Of a DNA stretch of 64,000 nt, positions 48,869 through 57,419 are shown one piece after another. The DNA is from Shewanella acanthi (GTDB lineage Bacteria > Pseudomonadota > Gammaproteobacteria > Enterobacterales > Shewanellaceae), in contig NZ_CP080413.1 in the NCBI RefSeq assembly GCF_019457475.1, positions 3,596,001 through 3,660,000 of the forward strand, read 5' to 3'. The notes beneath the pieces are model-generated. The model ran no database searches, had not been told where the DNA came from, and saw only the letters and a program-made list of their open reading frames with translations. Position numbers and translations under genes: made by a program. Position 1 is the first letter of the stretch. Every line of letters begins with the position of its first letter.

Positions 48869-48968
48869 TAAACATTTCCATATCTTTATTAAGGTTATTT
48901 ACAAGATGGATGCATTGAAAACATTCCATCAACAAGGCGAGTGAAAAACCATAAAGCTAAGGAATGAG

Positions 48969-49298
48969 ATGATGAAAACTGCAACTAAGATGGCTATTGC
49001 CGTCGCATTGATTGGTAGCCTAGGCATCAACTGCTACGCCGCAGAGGGCGGTAATCCCAAAAAGGGAAAACACCTCTACAAAAAAGAATGTAAAGCCTGC
49101 CATAGCCAAGGGAGTGAAGGCGGCGAACTCACCCCAATGAGCAAAACCATGTCCCAATGGGATCGCTTTTTCGACAAAGACAAACACAAATTCAAGCCCG
49201 AGGTGTTCAACAACCTTTCCGAACAAGACATCAAAGACATACAGCAATTTCTGTATGACCACGCTGCCGACTCGGAGCAACCGCAAACCTGCGGTTAA
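48969..49298 (+). CDS. Periplasmic monoheme c-type cytochrome
   Basis: 109 residues: a signal peptide (cleavage near CYA|AE) and one haem-binding motif CKACH (about residues 41-45). A likely distal Met is in ELTPMSKTM. The fold resembles small class I cytochromes. An adjacent ATG (48972) is an equal candidate start. It precedes a large outer-membrane protein and an octaheme cytochrome in the same direction, so it probably carries electrons for them. Confidence 0.9.
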   Translation: MMKTATKMAIAVALIGSLGINCYAAEGGNPKKGKHLYKKECKACHSQGSEGGELTPMSKTMSQWDRFFDKDKHKFKPEVFNNLSEQDIKDIQQFLYDHAADSEQPQTCG

Positions 49299-49472
49299 TT
49301 CCCAAGCTCAAACCAAGGTCAAAGGCTAGCAGCACACATACTTACGCTAACCAACTGATCTAAATAATAAAGCCCAATCGAAGAAAATGGGGATCACACC
49401 TCAGGGACTGCTATTGGGTAAATTTGGCACTACGCCACGCGGGTGCCAAGGGAACACTCAAGGAGAGATCCT

Positions 49473-51194
49473 ATGCGAACACTAATTTCGATACTGGTAG
49501 CCAATGCCCTGTTAATGTCAGCGCAAGCCTATGCTGCCAATAATGACCAAACTGAAACTCAAAAAATCACCGAGCTTAAACAACAGCTTGCCGATATCAC
49601 CGAGCAGCTCGACGAACTGAATAGCCGGGTCGATAAAACAGAGCGCCACACCTCACTAGACCGCCTCGAAATCACAGGCGACTTTAGAACCAAAGCTCAC
49701 TCCCTGCATTACCAAGATGTGGTCTGGAATCCCGCAATCAAAGTCAACTTCGATGACTTTGCAGCAAAAGCCATGTCAGGCGCCTTTGGGATGCCAAACG
49801 ATCCTAGCTCACCACTCGGGCAAATGATGCTGGCGAATCCCGAGCTTGCGGGCGCCTTCCAAAGCGGCATGCTCCAAGGCGTAATGCCTTATGTTCTCGC
49901 GCAAAAAACCATTCAAGATATTGATAACGATATTTTTTATACCACTCGACTACGCTTAAACCTCAAGGCAAAGGTTTGGGATAACGTCGGCTTTGCAGGT
50001 CGCCTGAGCATGTATAAAAACTGGGGCGACTCGACTGGGGTGCAAGTCTTCGATTCGTGGCGCTCCTTCACAATGGACGGCACCAGTAGCGGTAATACTA
50101 GCGGCGATTGGCTGAGGGTCGAACGCGCCTACTTCGACTGGAAAAAGATCAACGGTTCAGAACTTTACCTCTCCATAGGCCGTCGCCCCTCAACCTATGG
50201 CCCACCAAGTCACTACCGTGAAAACGAGCTTCGCGGCGGCACTCCATCGGGCCATTTAGTTAACTTTAACTTCGACGGCGCAACCCTAGGTTACAACTTG
50301 GGTGAAATCACTGGTGTCGATGGTCAAGTCGTGCGTTTTTGCTATGGCCAAGGGTTTGAATCCCAATGGGGCAATGGCGAGATGTTTGGCGATATCATCA
50401 CTAAGGATACCCACCTTGGCGGTTTCAATATCGACGCCATTAATGACGGAACCAATTTCCTGCAATTTACCCTCTTTGGCGCCAAAGACATCAACGATGG
50501 CTTTAAGGGCACTATGGCCTTCCCAACCCAGTTGGCAGGGATCTTCGCCCCCACCATGTACCAAGATATGCAAAAGTTCGACAACTTTAACTTTGTCACT
50601 CGGGTGCAACCTAGCGGCGTGATTGGTGATATGTACCTAGGTGGAATTGGCTTTGCTCGGGAAGAAGAAAGCGATTTTAAATGGTTTGCATCGCTCGGCT
50701 GGACTCGTGCCGAACCGAATAACAACGCAGGCATGTTCGGCGGCATGTTATCCGATGCCGTATTTGAAGCAGAGTTAAATAACACAGGGACAGAAATCAT
50801 TATGGTGCCTAAAACCAGTGATGATACCGACACTAAGGATGGCTACGGTATTTATGTCGGCATGCAAATGCCCGCCCCCTTAGGTAAATTTGGCCTTGAA
50901 TATAACTATGGTTCGAAATACTGGACGCCCTTCACCCAAGCTCAGGATGACCCAATAGGCAGCAAACTCGCTACCCGTGGCCATGTTGCAGAGGCGTATT
51001 ACATCTTTGATATCAATCCAAAAATGTTTATCAAACTCGCGGGGCTTTACTACGACTACGAGTACACAGGCAGTGGCACTCCCGTTGGTGCGCCGCAAAA
51101 AATTGATGATGTGCTAGCGGGCAGCGTCTACTCAATGCTGCCAGTGGTCGATACCGCATTCGACCTCAATGCGTCACTCACAGTTAACTTCTAA
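49473..51194 (+). CDS. Large outer-membrane protein (DUF3373-like)
   Basis: 573-residue exported protein. The ATG at 49473 has AAGGAGAG upstream, followed by a signal peptide (cleavage near AYA|AN). A short coiled coil (about residues 28-58; ITELKQQLADITEQLDEL) leads into a long series of amphipathic strands ending in Phe (SLTVNF), the outer-membrane assembly signal. The family (DUF3373) occurs near multihaem cytochromes, but its function is not established. It lies 53 bases before the octaheme cytochrome, which suggests it works with it. No haem motif is present. Confidence 0.8.
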   Translation: MRTLISILVANALLMSAQAYAANNDQTETQKITELKQQLADITEQLDELNSRVDKTERHTSLDRLEITGDFRTKAHSLHYQDVVWNPAIKVNFDDFAAKAMSGAFGMPNDPSSPLGQMMLANPELAGAFQSGMLQGVMPYVLAQKTIQDIDNDIFYTTRLRLNLKAKVWDNVGFAGRLSMYKNWGDSTGVQVFDSWRSFTMDGTSSGNTSGDWLRVERAYFDWKKINGSELYLSIGRRPSTYGPPSHYRENELRGGTPSGHLVNFNFDGATLGYNLGEITGVDGQVVRFCYGQGFESQWGNGEMFGDIITKDTHLGGFNIDAINDGTNFLQFTLFGAKDINDGFKGTMAFPTQLAGIFAPTMYQDMQKFDNFNFVTRVQPSGVIGDMYLGGIGFAREEESDFKWFASLGWTRAEPNNNAGMFGGMLSDAVFEAELNNTGTEIIMVPKTSDDTDTKDGYGIYVGMQMPAPLGKFGLEYNYGSKYWTPFTQAQDDPIGSKLATRGHVAEAYYIFDINPKMFIKLAGLYYDYEYTGSGTPVGAPQKIDDVLAGSVYSMLPVVDTAFDLNASLTVNF

Positions 51195-51247
51195 CCCCAG
51201 TGTTAATGCGATTCAGCCCTCGGCCTAACCGAGGGCGGGAGATAAAC

Positions 51248-52636
51248 ATGAAACAACTCATATTATTTGCCTTAGTGGGCATGGCATTACAGGCTCAGGC
51301 CGCCAATCCCCATAAAGAGGCGCTGCAAGGCCCCTTCACTACGGGCACCCAAGTCACGATCGAGTGCTTGAAATGCCATGAGGAACAAGCCACAGACATG
51401 ATGAAAACCTCCCACTGGACCTGGGAGCTAGAGCAAAAGCTGCCCGATAGGGCCGTCGTTCGGGGCAAGAAAAACAGCATCAATAACTTCTGTACCTCCA
51501 TATCGGGCAACGAGCCACGCTGCACCAGTTGCCATGCGGGCTTCGGCTGGAAGGACAATAACTTCGATTTTACAGACAAAACCAAGGTCGATTGTTTAGT
51601 CTGCCACGACACCACAGGCACCTATGTCAAAGATCCCGCGGGTGCGGGTGAACCTATGGCCAAACTTAATTTGGCTAAAATCGCCCAAAATGTAGGTGAA
51701 CCTGTGCGGGATAATTGCGGTAGTTGCCATTTCTATGGCGGCGGTGGTGATGCCGTAAAACATGGGGATCTCGACTCCTCCATGGCCTACCCCGATAGAG
51801 CAACCGATGTGCACATGGATAGCGATGGCAATAACTTCCAATGCCAAAACTGCCATACCACGGAAAAACATCAAATTTCCGGTAATGCCATGGGAGTTTC
51901 CCCCGGCGGAATTGATCATATCGGCTGTGAGAACTGCCATGACAGCGAGCCGCATAGCAACAAAAAGCTAAATACCCACACAGCGACCATTGCCTGCCAA
52001 ACCTGTCATATTCCATTCTTCGCCAAAAACGAGCCCACCAAAATGCACTGGGACTGGTCTACTGCGGGTGAAGATAAGCCCGAGTCGGTTGACCAATATG
52101 GCAAACATACCTACCAGAAGAAAAAAGGGAACTTTGTCTGGGAAAAAATGGTTAAGCCCCAGTACGCCTGGTACAACGGCACCGCTAATGCTTACATGGC
52201 AGGTGATAAGATGGATCCCAATGCCGTCACAAAGCTGACTTATCCGATGGGCGATATTGAGGATCCTAAAGCCAAAATCTATCCCTTTAAGGTTCATACC
52301 GGTAAACAGATTTACGATAAGAATCTTAAGGTGTTTATTACCGCTAAAACCTATGGCAAGGGCGGATATTGGAGTGATTTTGACTGGGATCTCGCGGCTA
52401 AGTTAGGAATGGAAGCCAACTCTACCATGCTCGAAAAAGGACTCAAGTACAGCGGCGAGTATGGCTTTGCAGCCACTGAAATGTGGTGGCGGATAAACCA
52501 TATGGTATCACCCAAGGAGCAGGCGCTTAACTGTAATGACTGCCATAACAAGGGCACTCGCCTCGATTGGCAAGCCTTGGGATATCAAGGCGATCCGATG
52601 AAAAACAAGCAAGGCCCAAAACACAAACAACAATAA
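51248..52636 (+). CDS. otr: Octaheme c-type cytochrome, tetrathionate reductase type
   Basis: 462-residue periplasmic multihaem cytochrome. The signal peptide ends near AQA|AN and eight CxxCH motifs follow, starting at C40, C92, C116, C157, C199, C227, C250 and C429. Length, motif count and spacing fit octaheme tetrathionate reductase (OTR), known structurally from S. oneidensis, which has a lysine-ligated active-site haem and reduces tetrathionate, nitrite and hydroxylamine in vitro. The physiological substrate remains uncertain. The ATG at 51248 has GGGAGA ahead; a 16-residue longer frame has no signal peptide. Confidence 0.92.
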   Translation: MKQLILFALVGMALQAQAANPHKEALQGPFTTGTQVTIECLKCHEEQATDMMKTSHWTWELEQKLPDRAVVRGKKNSINNFCTSISGNEPRCTSCHAGFGWKDNNFDFTDKTKVDCLVCHDTTGTYVKDPAGAGEPMAKLNLAKIAQNVGEPVRDNCGSCHFYGGGGDAVKHGDLDSSMAYPDRATDVHMDSDGNNFQCQNCHTTEKHQISGNAMGVSPGGIDHIGCENCHDSEPHSNKKLNTHTATIACQTCHIPFFAKNEPTKMHWDWSTAGEDKPESVDQYGKHTYQKKKGNFVWEKMVKPQYAWYNGTANAYMAGDKMDPNAVTKLTYPMGDIEDPKAKIYPFKVHTGKQIYDKNLKVFITAKTYGKGGYWSDFDWDLAAKLGMEANSTMLEKGLKYSGEYGFAATEMWWRINHMVSPKEQALNCNDCHNKGTRLDWQALGYQGDPMKNKQGPKHKQQ

Positions 52637-52697
52637 CAATAACAACTAGCACTCGACTATCCCATCAATAGACGAGCATCGCCCCCTGCAAACATTA

Positions 52698-52730
52698 AGA
52701 GCTTAGCTTAAAACTAAGCTCTCTTTTTTT
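52698..52730 (+). terminator. Intrinsic terminator of the octaheme cytochrome operon
   Basis: Stem AGAGCTTAG / CTAAGCTCT with a 7-base loop, then C and seven T. Confidence 0.9.
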
Positions 52731-52898
52731 ATCTCAAAAAATAAAGACAAATCGCCCATCCCTCATTGGGTAAACGCCCCAATTTGTCCAACACCATTTT
52801 AGAATTCGGTAGTTTGACTCGGTTTACCCGAAAAATAAGCTATTTTTCATGGCATTTATTTTGCGTTATGCCTGTTAAGTAAAATTGCGGCAACCTTT

Positions 52899-54065
52899 AT
52901 GAATTCGGGCAAAACCTCCAATAACAGCCTTTCACAACCTATTAATCGTATTCTTGGTGAAACCAGCGGCGCCTTCGCCGATCTAGGCACCTTTCTCCCC
53001 CTAGTGCTGGGGTTAATTGCCCTTAACCAGTTTTCTCCCCAAGGAATATTCCTAGGTTTTGGTCTATTTGCCATTCTTAGCGCCTTGTTTTATCGCCGCC
53101 CCATACCCGTTCAGCCGATGAAAGTGATTGCGGCTATAGTGATTGCCCAAGGCTTAACGCCGGGAATGCTTCAGGCCAGCGCCATGCTGATGGGGATTAT
53201 CTTACTCGTCTTAGCTTTTAGTGGCGCGATTGCCTGGCTTGCGAGGCAACTCTCCCAAGCCGTCAGTGTGGGAATTCAATTAGCGATAGGTCTGCAACTG
53301 ATGTGGATGGGCGCCAAGATGATGGGGGAATTTTGGCCCTTGGGCCTCAGCGCTTTTGCAGTACTGTTTTTCAGTAAATTCCTGCCGCTGCGCTACCTTG
53401 CTATGCCGCTGGTTATTGCCGCAGGCATGATATGGCAGGCCACTACAGGTGAACATGCAGGAGTGGCCAGTTTCGAAATACAAGCCATCAGCGCACCTTT
53501 ACATTTCAGTTGGCCGACAACGGAGGAGTGGAGTGCTGCGGCGTTACTTTTAGTGTTACCGCAACTCGCGTTGACCCTCACGAATGCCGTGATTGCCACT
53601 TCCGTAATGGCGCGGGAAAAATTCCCCGAGGATAACGCCAAGCTCACCCCAAAAAACTTTGCGATCACCTCAGGTCTTGCCAATTTGCTGCTTTCCCCCT
53701 TTGGCGCGACGGCCATGTGCCATGGGGCTGGCGGCCTCGCGGTGCAATATCACTTTGGTGCCCGCACGTATATCGCGCCGCTTATTTTTGGCAGCGGTTG
53801 CCTTTTATTATCGCTCCTCTGGAATAATCAAATTGCCTGGCTATTAAGCCTCATTCCATTGGCGATTCTGGGGAGTTTACTCACCATTGGCGGCATGCAA
53901 TTAGCTTGGTCTAAACGCCTAGTCGATGGCAAACCCTTCTGTATTGCCGTCATCCTAGTCACCGCGATTACAAGCATCGCCATCAATGCCGCCGCAGGAC
54001 TCGCCGCTGGACTAGTGCTAGAACAAGGCCGCCGCGCTTGGGCTATGCTCGCCATGCGCAGCTGA
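52899..54065 (+). CDS. Putative molybdate/sulfate transporter (MOT1/SulP-like)
   Basis: 388-residue inner-membrane protein with about 10-12 hydrophobic helices. Conserved segments ETSGAFADLGTFLPL, RRPIPVQPMKVIAA, LPQLALTLTNAVIATS and SGLANLLLSPFGATAMCHGAGGLA fit the MOT1-type branch of SulP-related transporters. Substrate (molybdate or sulfate) is inferred from the family only. It lies after the cytochrome terminator, so it is probably transcribed separately, and no molybdoenzyme gene is in the window. Confidence 0.82.
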   Translation: MNSGKTSNNSLSQPINRILGETSGAFADLGTFLPLVLGLIALNQFSPQGIFLGFGLFAILSALFYRRPIPVQPMKVIAAIVIAQGLTPGMLQASAMLMGIILLVLAFSGAIAWLARQLSQAVSVGIQLAIGLQLMWMGAKMMGEFWPLGLSAFAVLFFSKFLPLRYLAMPLVIAAGMIWQATTGEHAGVASFEIQAISAPLHFSWPTTEEWSAAALLLVLPQLALTLTNAVIATSVMAREKFPEDNAKLTPKNFAITSGLANLLLSPFGATAMCHGAGGLAVQYHFGARTYIAPLIFGSGCLLLSLLWNNQIAWLLSLIPLAILGSLLTIGGMQLAWSKRLVDGKPFCIAVILVTAITSIAINAAAGLAAGLVLEQGRRAWAMLAMRS

Positions 54066-54162
54066 TAACGCTTTCTGTGACACCCTACCGCTAGCGGATG
54101 CCGTAGCGCAGTCTTGGAATTAACCAATGCTGCTCTATTGAATATTTACTATGTGTATCGAT

Positions 54163-54190
54163 TTGATTGCTCTGCTAATAAAGCAATCAA
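54163..54190. repeat. Inverted repeat after the transporter gene
   Basis: TTGATTGCT and AGCAATCAA form a 9-bp stem with a 10-base loop, about 100 bases after the transporter stop. There is no T-tract, so it is only a possible transcript end. Confidence 0.4.
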
Positions 54191-54226
54191 TTGCCTATCC
54201 ACTCCTACGCTTGTTTAGGCAAATGC

Positions 54227-54254
54227 CTTGAATTCCTAACTTCCATCCCCATAT
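54227..54254 (+). promoter_or_regulatory. Heat-shock (sigma-32) promoter of hslVU
   Basis: CTTGAA (54227-54232), a 14-base spacer and CCCCATAT (54247-54254) match the sigma-32 consensus CTTGAA-N13-15-CCCCATnT in every specified position. The expected start site lies about 50 bases before hslV, whose orthologues are classic heat-shock genes. Confidence 0.9.
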
Positions 54255-54311
54255 TTAATGCATCATCCAGCGCTCGCTTAAGTCAGCGCGGGCAAGAGAA
54301 GAGGATTCATT

Positions 54312-54836
54312 GTGACCACTATCGTTTCTGTACGCCGTAATAATCAAGTTGTCATCGCCGGCGATGGCCAAGTCTCCCTAGGCAATACCGTGATGAAAGG
54401 TAACGCCAAAAAAGTGCGTCGCTTATATCACAACAAAGTGTTGGCCGGTTTTGCAGGCGGCACCGCTGATGCCTTTACCTTATTCGAGCGTTTCGAGGCC
54501 AAACTTGAGATGCACCAAGGCCACCTGTTACGTTCGGCGGTAGAACTGGCTAAAGATTGGCGTACCGATCGTATGCTACGCAAGCTTGAAGCTATGTTGG
54601 TGGTTGCCGATGCTGAAGCATCACTTATCATCACAGGTAACGGTGATGTGGTTCAGCCAGAACATGACTTAGTTGCGATTGGCTCGGGCGGTAACTATGC
54701 CCAGGCAGCCGCACTAGCCCTGCTGCAAAATACCGAATTATCTGCCCTGGAAATCGCGGAAAAGTCACTGACTATCGCAGGTGATATTTGCGTATTTACC
54801 AACCAATTCAAAACCATTGAAGAACTTAATTACTAA
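54312..54836 (+). CDS. hslV: ATP-dependent protease peptidase subunit HslV
   Basis: 174-residue proteasome-like threonine peptidase. It starts with GTG; after Met removal Thr2 is the N-terminal nucleophile (TTIVSVRR). [22 protein letters not shown] and [13 protein letters not shown] are diagnostic. It forms a double hexamer capped by HslU, whose gene follows after 18 bases. Confidence 0.98.
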   Translation: MTTIVSVRRNNQVVIAGDGQVSLGNTVMKGNAKKVRRLYHNKVLAGFAGGTADAFTLFERFEAKLEMHQGHLLRSAVELAKDWRTDRMLRKLEAMLVVADAEASLIITGNGDVVQPEHDLVAIGSGGNYAQAAALALLQNTELSALEIAEKSLTIAGDICVFTNQFKTIEELNY

Positions 54837-54854
54837 CAGGGCGCGAGGAAGATT

Positions 54855-56183
54855 ATGTCTGAAATGACCCCACGTGAGATTGTCCACGAGCTGGATGCAC
54901 ACATTATTGGCCAGAAAAAGGCGAAACGCTCCGTTGCCGTTGCCCTGCGTAACCGCTGGCGTCGCATGCAGCTAGATGCGGATTTCCGTCAGGAAGTCAC
55001 CCCAAAAAACATTCTGATGATTGGCCCAACCGGTGTTGGTAAAACTGAAATTGCCCGCCGTTTAGCAAAGCTTGCTAACGCGCCTTTTATCAAAGTTGAA
55101 GCCACCAAGTTTACCGAAGTGGGTTATGTGGGTAAGGAAGTCGAGCAAATCATCCGTGATTTAACCGATATCGCCATCAAACTTACTCGCGAACAGCAAA
55201 TGAGCAAATGCCGTCAGCGCGCCGAAGAGCACGCCGAAGAGCGCATTCTCGATGCCCTGCTGCCAAAACCGAAAAACGAGTGGGACAGCTCTGAGAACGA
55301 CTCTAATTCAAACACCCGTCAAATCTTCCGTAAAAAACTGCGTGAAGGCCAATTAGACGATAAAGAAATCGAAATCGAAGTGGCTCAGCCGCAGGTCGGT
55401 ATCGAAATTATGTCGCCTCCCGGCATGGAAGAGATGACCAATCAGCTCCAAAGTCTGTTCCAAAACATGGGACAAGCACCTGCAAAACGTCGCAAGATGA
55501 AGATCAAAGAAGCCTTTAAGCAATTGATCGAAGAAGAAGCGGCAAAGCTAGTTAATCAGGAAGACTTAAAAGAGCAAGCCATTGAATTAGTTGAGCAACA
55601 CGGCATTGTGTTCCTCGATGAAATCGACAAAATCTGTAAGCGCGGCGAAACCTCAGGCCCCGACGTATCCCGTGAAGGCGTGCAGCGCGACTTACTGCCT
55701 TTAGTTGAAGGCTGTACTGTAAGCACGAAACACGGCATGGTGAAAACCGACCATATTCTGTTTATCGCCTCTGGCGCATTCCAGATGGCAAAACCCTCGG
55801 ACTTGATCCCAGAGCTACAGGGCCGTCTGCCAATTCGTGTTGAGTTAGATGCACTGTCAGCCGATGACTTCAAACGCATATTAACCGAGCCACACGCTTC
55901 ACTCACCGAGCAATATGTGGCGCTGATGGCGACCGAAGGCGTGACCGTTGAGTTTACCGAGTCGGGCATTGAAAGCATTGCAAAAGCAGCATGGCAGGTC
56001 AACGAGCGCACCGAAAATATTGGCGCACGCCGCCTGCACACTGTGATGGAAAAGCTCATGGAAGATATCTCCTATGACGCTTCTGACAAGTCTGGCAGCT
56101 CATTCGTGATTGATGCCGACTATGTGAGTGCTCACTTAGATATCTTGGTACAGGACGAAGATTTAAGCCGCTTCATCCTCTAA
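54855..56183 (+). CDS. hslU: ATP-dependent protease ATPase subunit HslU
   Basis: 442-residue AAA+ unfoldase. Walker A is GPTGVGKT at 57-64 and Walker B is VFLDEIDK near 253. The intermediate domain (about 110-240) is typical of HslU, and the C-terminal LSRFIL is the tail that inserts into HslV and activates it. Same length class as E. coli HslU (443). Confidence 0.98.
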   Translation: MSEMTPREIVHELDAHIIGQKKAKRSVAVALRNRWRRMQLDADFRQEVTPKNILMIGPTGVGKTEIARRLAKLANAPFIKVEATKFTEVGYVGKEVEQIIRDLTDIAIKLTREQQMSKCRQRAEEHAEERILDALLPKPKNEWDSSENDSNSNTRQIFRKKLREGQLDDKEIEIEVAQPQVGIEIMSPPGMEEMTNQLQSLFQNMGQAPAKRRKMKIKEAFKQLIEEEAAKLVNQEDLKEQAIELVEQHGIVFLDEIDKICKRGETSGPDVSREGVQRDLLPLVEGCTVSTKHGMVKTDHILFIASGAFQMAKPSDLIPELQGRLPIRVELDALSADDFKRILTEPHASLTEQYVALMATEGVTVEFTESGIESIAKAAWQVNERTENIGARRLHTVMEKLMEDISYDASDKSGSSFVIDADYVSAHLDILVQDEDLSRFIL

Positions 56184-56237
56184 CTGAAGCGATAGATTCA
56201 GTATCTTAAATACCGACTCGATTGCCAAAATGTGACT

Positions 56238-56275
56238 GCGGCTAGGGAGAATACTCAGTATCCCTAGCCGCTTTT
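56238..56275 (+). terminator. Intrinsic terminator of hslVU
   Basis: Perfect 11-bp stem GCGGCTAGGGA / TCCCTAGCCGC with a 12-base loop and TTTT tail, 55 bases after hslU. Confidence 0.88.
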
Positions 56276-56360
56276 CATTATTGACTGTTATATTAGTTAG
56301 CGACAACACTGAGTTTTTCAGTTTTAGTATTTATAGTTCTAGCATTTCAGGCGACCCGCT

Positions 56361-56747
56361 ATGACAACTTCGACTCCTAACGTCATCGATCTTAAGCTCA
56401 AACGTAAATCGCGTATTCTCGAAATCACCTTCGATAACGGTGAGCAGCATCAACTCAGCTGTGAAATGTTACGGGTGTACTCGCCATCGGCGGAAGTGCA
56501 CGGTCATGGCAACCCAAAACTGGTGACCCATAAGAAAGACGTCAATATCAATGCGATTGAGCAGGTAGGGAATTACGCGGTGAAGATTGTCTTCGACGAT
56601 GGCCACGATACCGGACTGTTTTCGTGGAAGGTGCTTTACGATCTCGCCACCCATCAGGTTGACCTTTGGGAAAAATATTTAGCACGCCTACGCGCCGAAA
56701 AAGCCTCGCGTGAGCCATTGATTTCGATGAACATTAAGTACAACTAA
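56361..56747 (+). CDS. DUF971 (GBBH-like N-terminal domain) protein
   Basis: 128-residue cytoplasmic protein with the DUF971 fold: LKLKRKSRILEITFDNGEQ, LSCEMLRVYSPSAEV, VGNYAVKIVFDDGHDTGLFSW. The family is widespread and includes a domain linked to gamma-butyrobetaine hydroxylase and to iron-sulfur proteins. Its function in bacteria is not established. It commonly follows hslVU in gammaproteobacteria; here a terminator lies between them. Confidence 0.88.
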   Translation: MTTSTPNVIDLKLKRKSRILEITFDNGEQHQLSCEMLRVYSPSAEVHGHGNPKLVTHKKDVNINAIEQVGNYAVKIVFDDGHDTGLFSWKVLYDLATHQVDLWEKYLARLRAEKASREPLISMNIKYN

Positions 56748-56773
56748 CTGAAGTTCGACTCATCATATAAACT

Positions 56774-56795
56774 AAGCACTGGCTAGCCAGTGCTT
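56774..56795 (+). terminator. Hairpin after the DUF971 gene
   Basis: Perfect palindrome AAGCACTGGC-TA-GCCAGTGCTT followed by T-rich CATTCTTTCT, 27 bases after the stop. Confidence 0.7.
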
Positions 56796-56870
56796 CATTC
56801 TTTCTAGCGTCTGTTTATTTCTGACTTTCGATTTAATAGTGCTTATCTAACAGTAGCTATTTAATTGCAC

Positions 56871-57419
56871 CTACTTAGTTCCACCCGTTTCACCCACGGG
56901 TTTCTTAAGCAGCTTGCGTTGTAAGGTTCGGCGGTGCATGCCAAGCTGCCTTGCTGTAGCCGACACATTGCCCTGATTGGCGTTCAATACCTGCTGAATA
57001 TGCTCCCACTCTAAGCGTTTAGGATTCAGTGGCGAATCATCGATTTCATCCTCTGACACGCTAGATTGAATTTCCATCTCCAGCGCATTGAGCAGGGTCT
57101 GAGTATCCACAGGCTTTGCAAGATAATTATCGGCGCCAAGGCGAATGGCCTCTACCGCAGTCGCAATACTGGCAAAGCCCGTGAGCAGCACCATCACCAC
57201 CTTGGGTAATAATTTACGCAGCGGCGCGATTAGGCTTAAACCATTGGCCTGCGCAAGTTTCATATCCAGCAGAATATGGCTTGGGGAAAATACCTCTGCC
57301 TGAGCGACGGCTTGGCTAGCATCGTGGCAAAGGCGACATTCAAATCCATGGCGAGTGAGCCGTCTTGCTAAAATGGCCGCTAGGGCTTGGTCGTCTTCGA
57401 TGATTAATAGGCGTTTCAT
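56871..57419 (-). CDS. Redox response regulator, RegA/PrrA/ActR family
   Basis: 182-residue two-component regulator. The receiver domain (1-120) has the acidic pair EDD near the N-terminus and the phosphoacceptor Asp in ILLDMKLA (about residue 52). The C-terminal Fis-type helix-turn-helix (about 140-176; NVSATARQLGMHRRTLQRKL) is nearly the invariant RegA/PrrA DNA-binding helix. In relatives it controls respiration and redox balance genes. It overlaps its kinase gene by four bases. Confidence 0.93.
   Translation of the reverse strand: MKRLLIIEDDQALAAILARRLTRHGFECRLCHDASQAVAQAEVFSPSHILLDMKLAQANGLSLIAPLRKLLPKVVMVLLTGFASIATAVEAIRLGADNYLAKPVDTQTLLNALEMEIQSSVSEDEIDDSPLNPKRLEWEHIQQVLNANQGNVSATARQLGMHRRTLQRKLLKKPVGETGGTK

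Larger units (their letters stand above)
48431..48968. other. Regulatory region before the cytochrome cluster
   Basis: 538 bases without a gene. Hairpins follow mscS: GCAGTAGTCG (48454-48463) pairs with CGACTACTGC (48484-48493), and GGACGACT (48545-48552) pairs with AGTCGTCC (48558-48565). Further on are two CRP-like sites and a very AT-rich part (about 48740-48850) with the repeated segments TTAGATTTTT and TTTTTATCAAT. Confidence 0.6.

Noticed and set aside
50286..50833. Overlapping minus-strand frames of 107 and 163 codons within the outer-membrane protein gene
   Set aside because: Antisense to a gene with signal peptide and barrel pattern; no support for translation.
51596..52016. His/Arg-rich minus-strand frames within the octaheme cytochrome gene
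   Set aside because: Antisense shadows of the CxxCH-rich coding strand.
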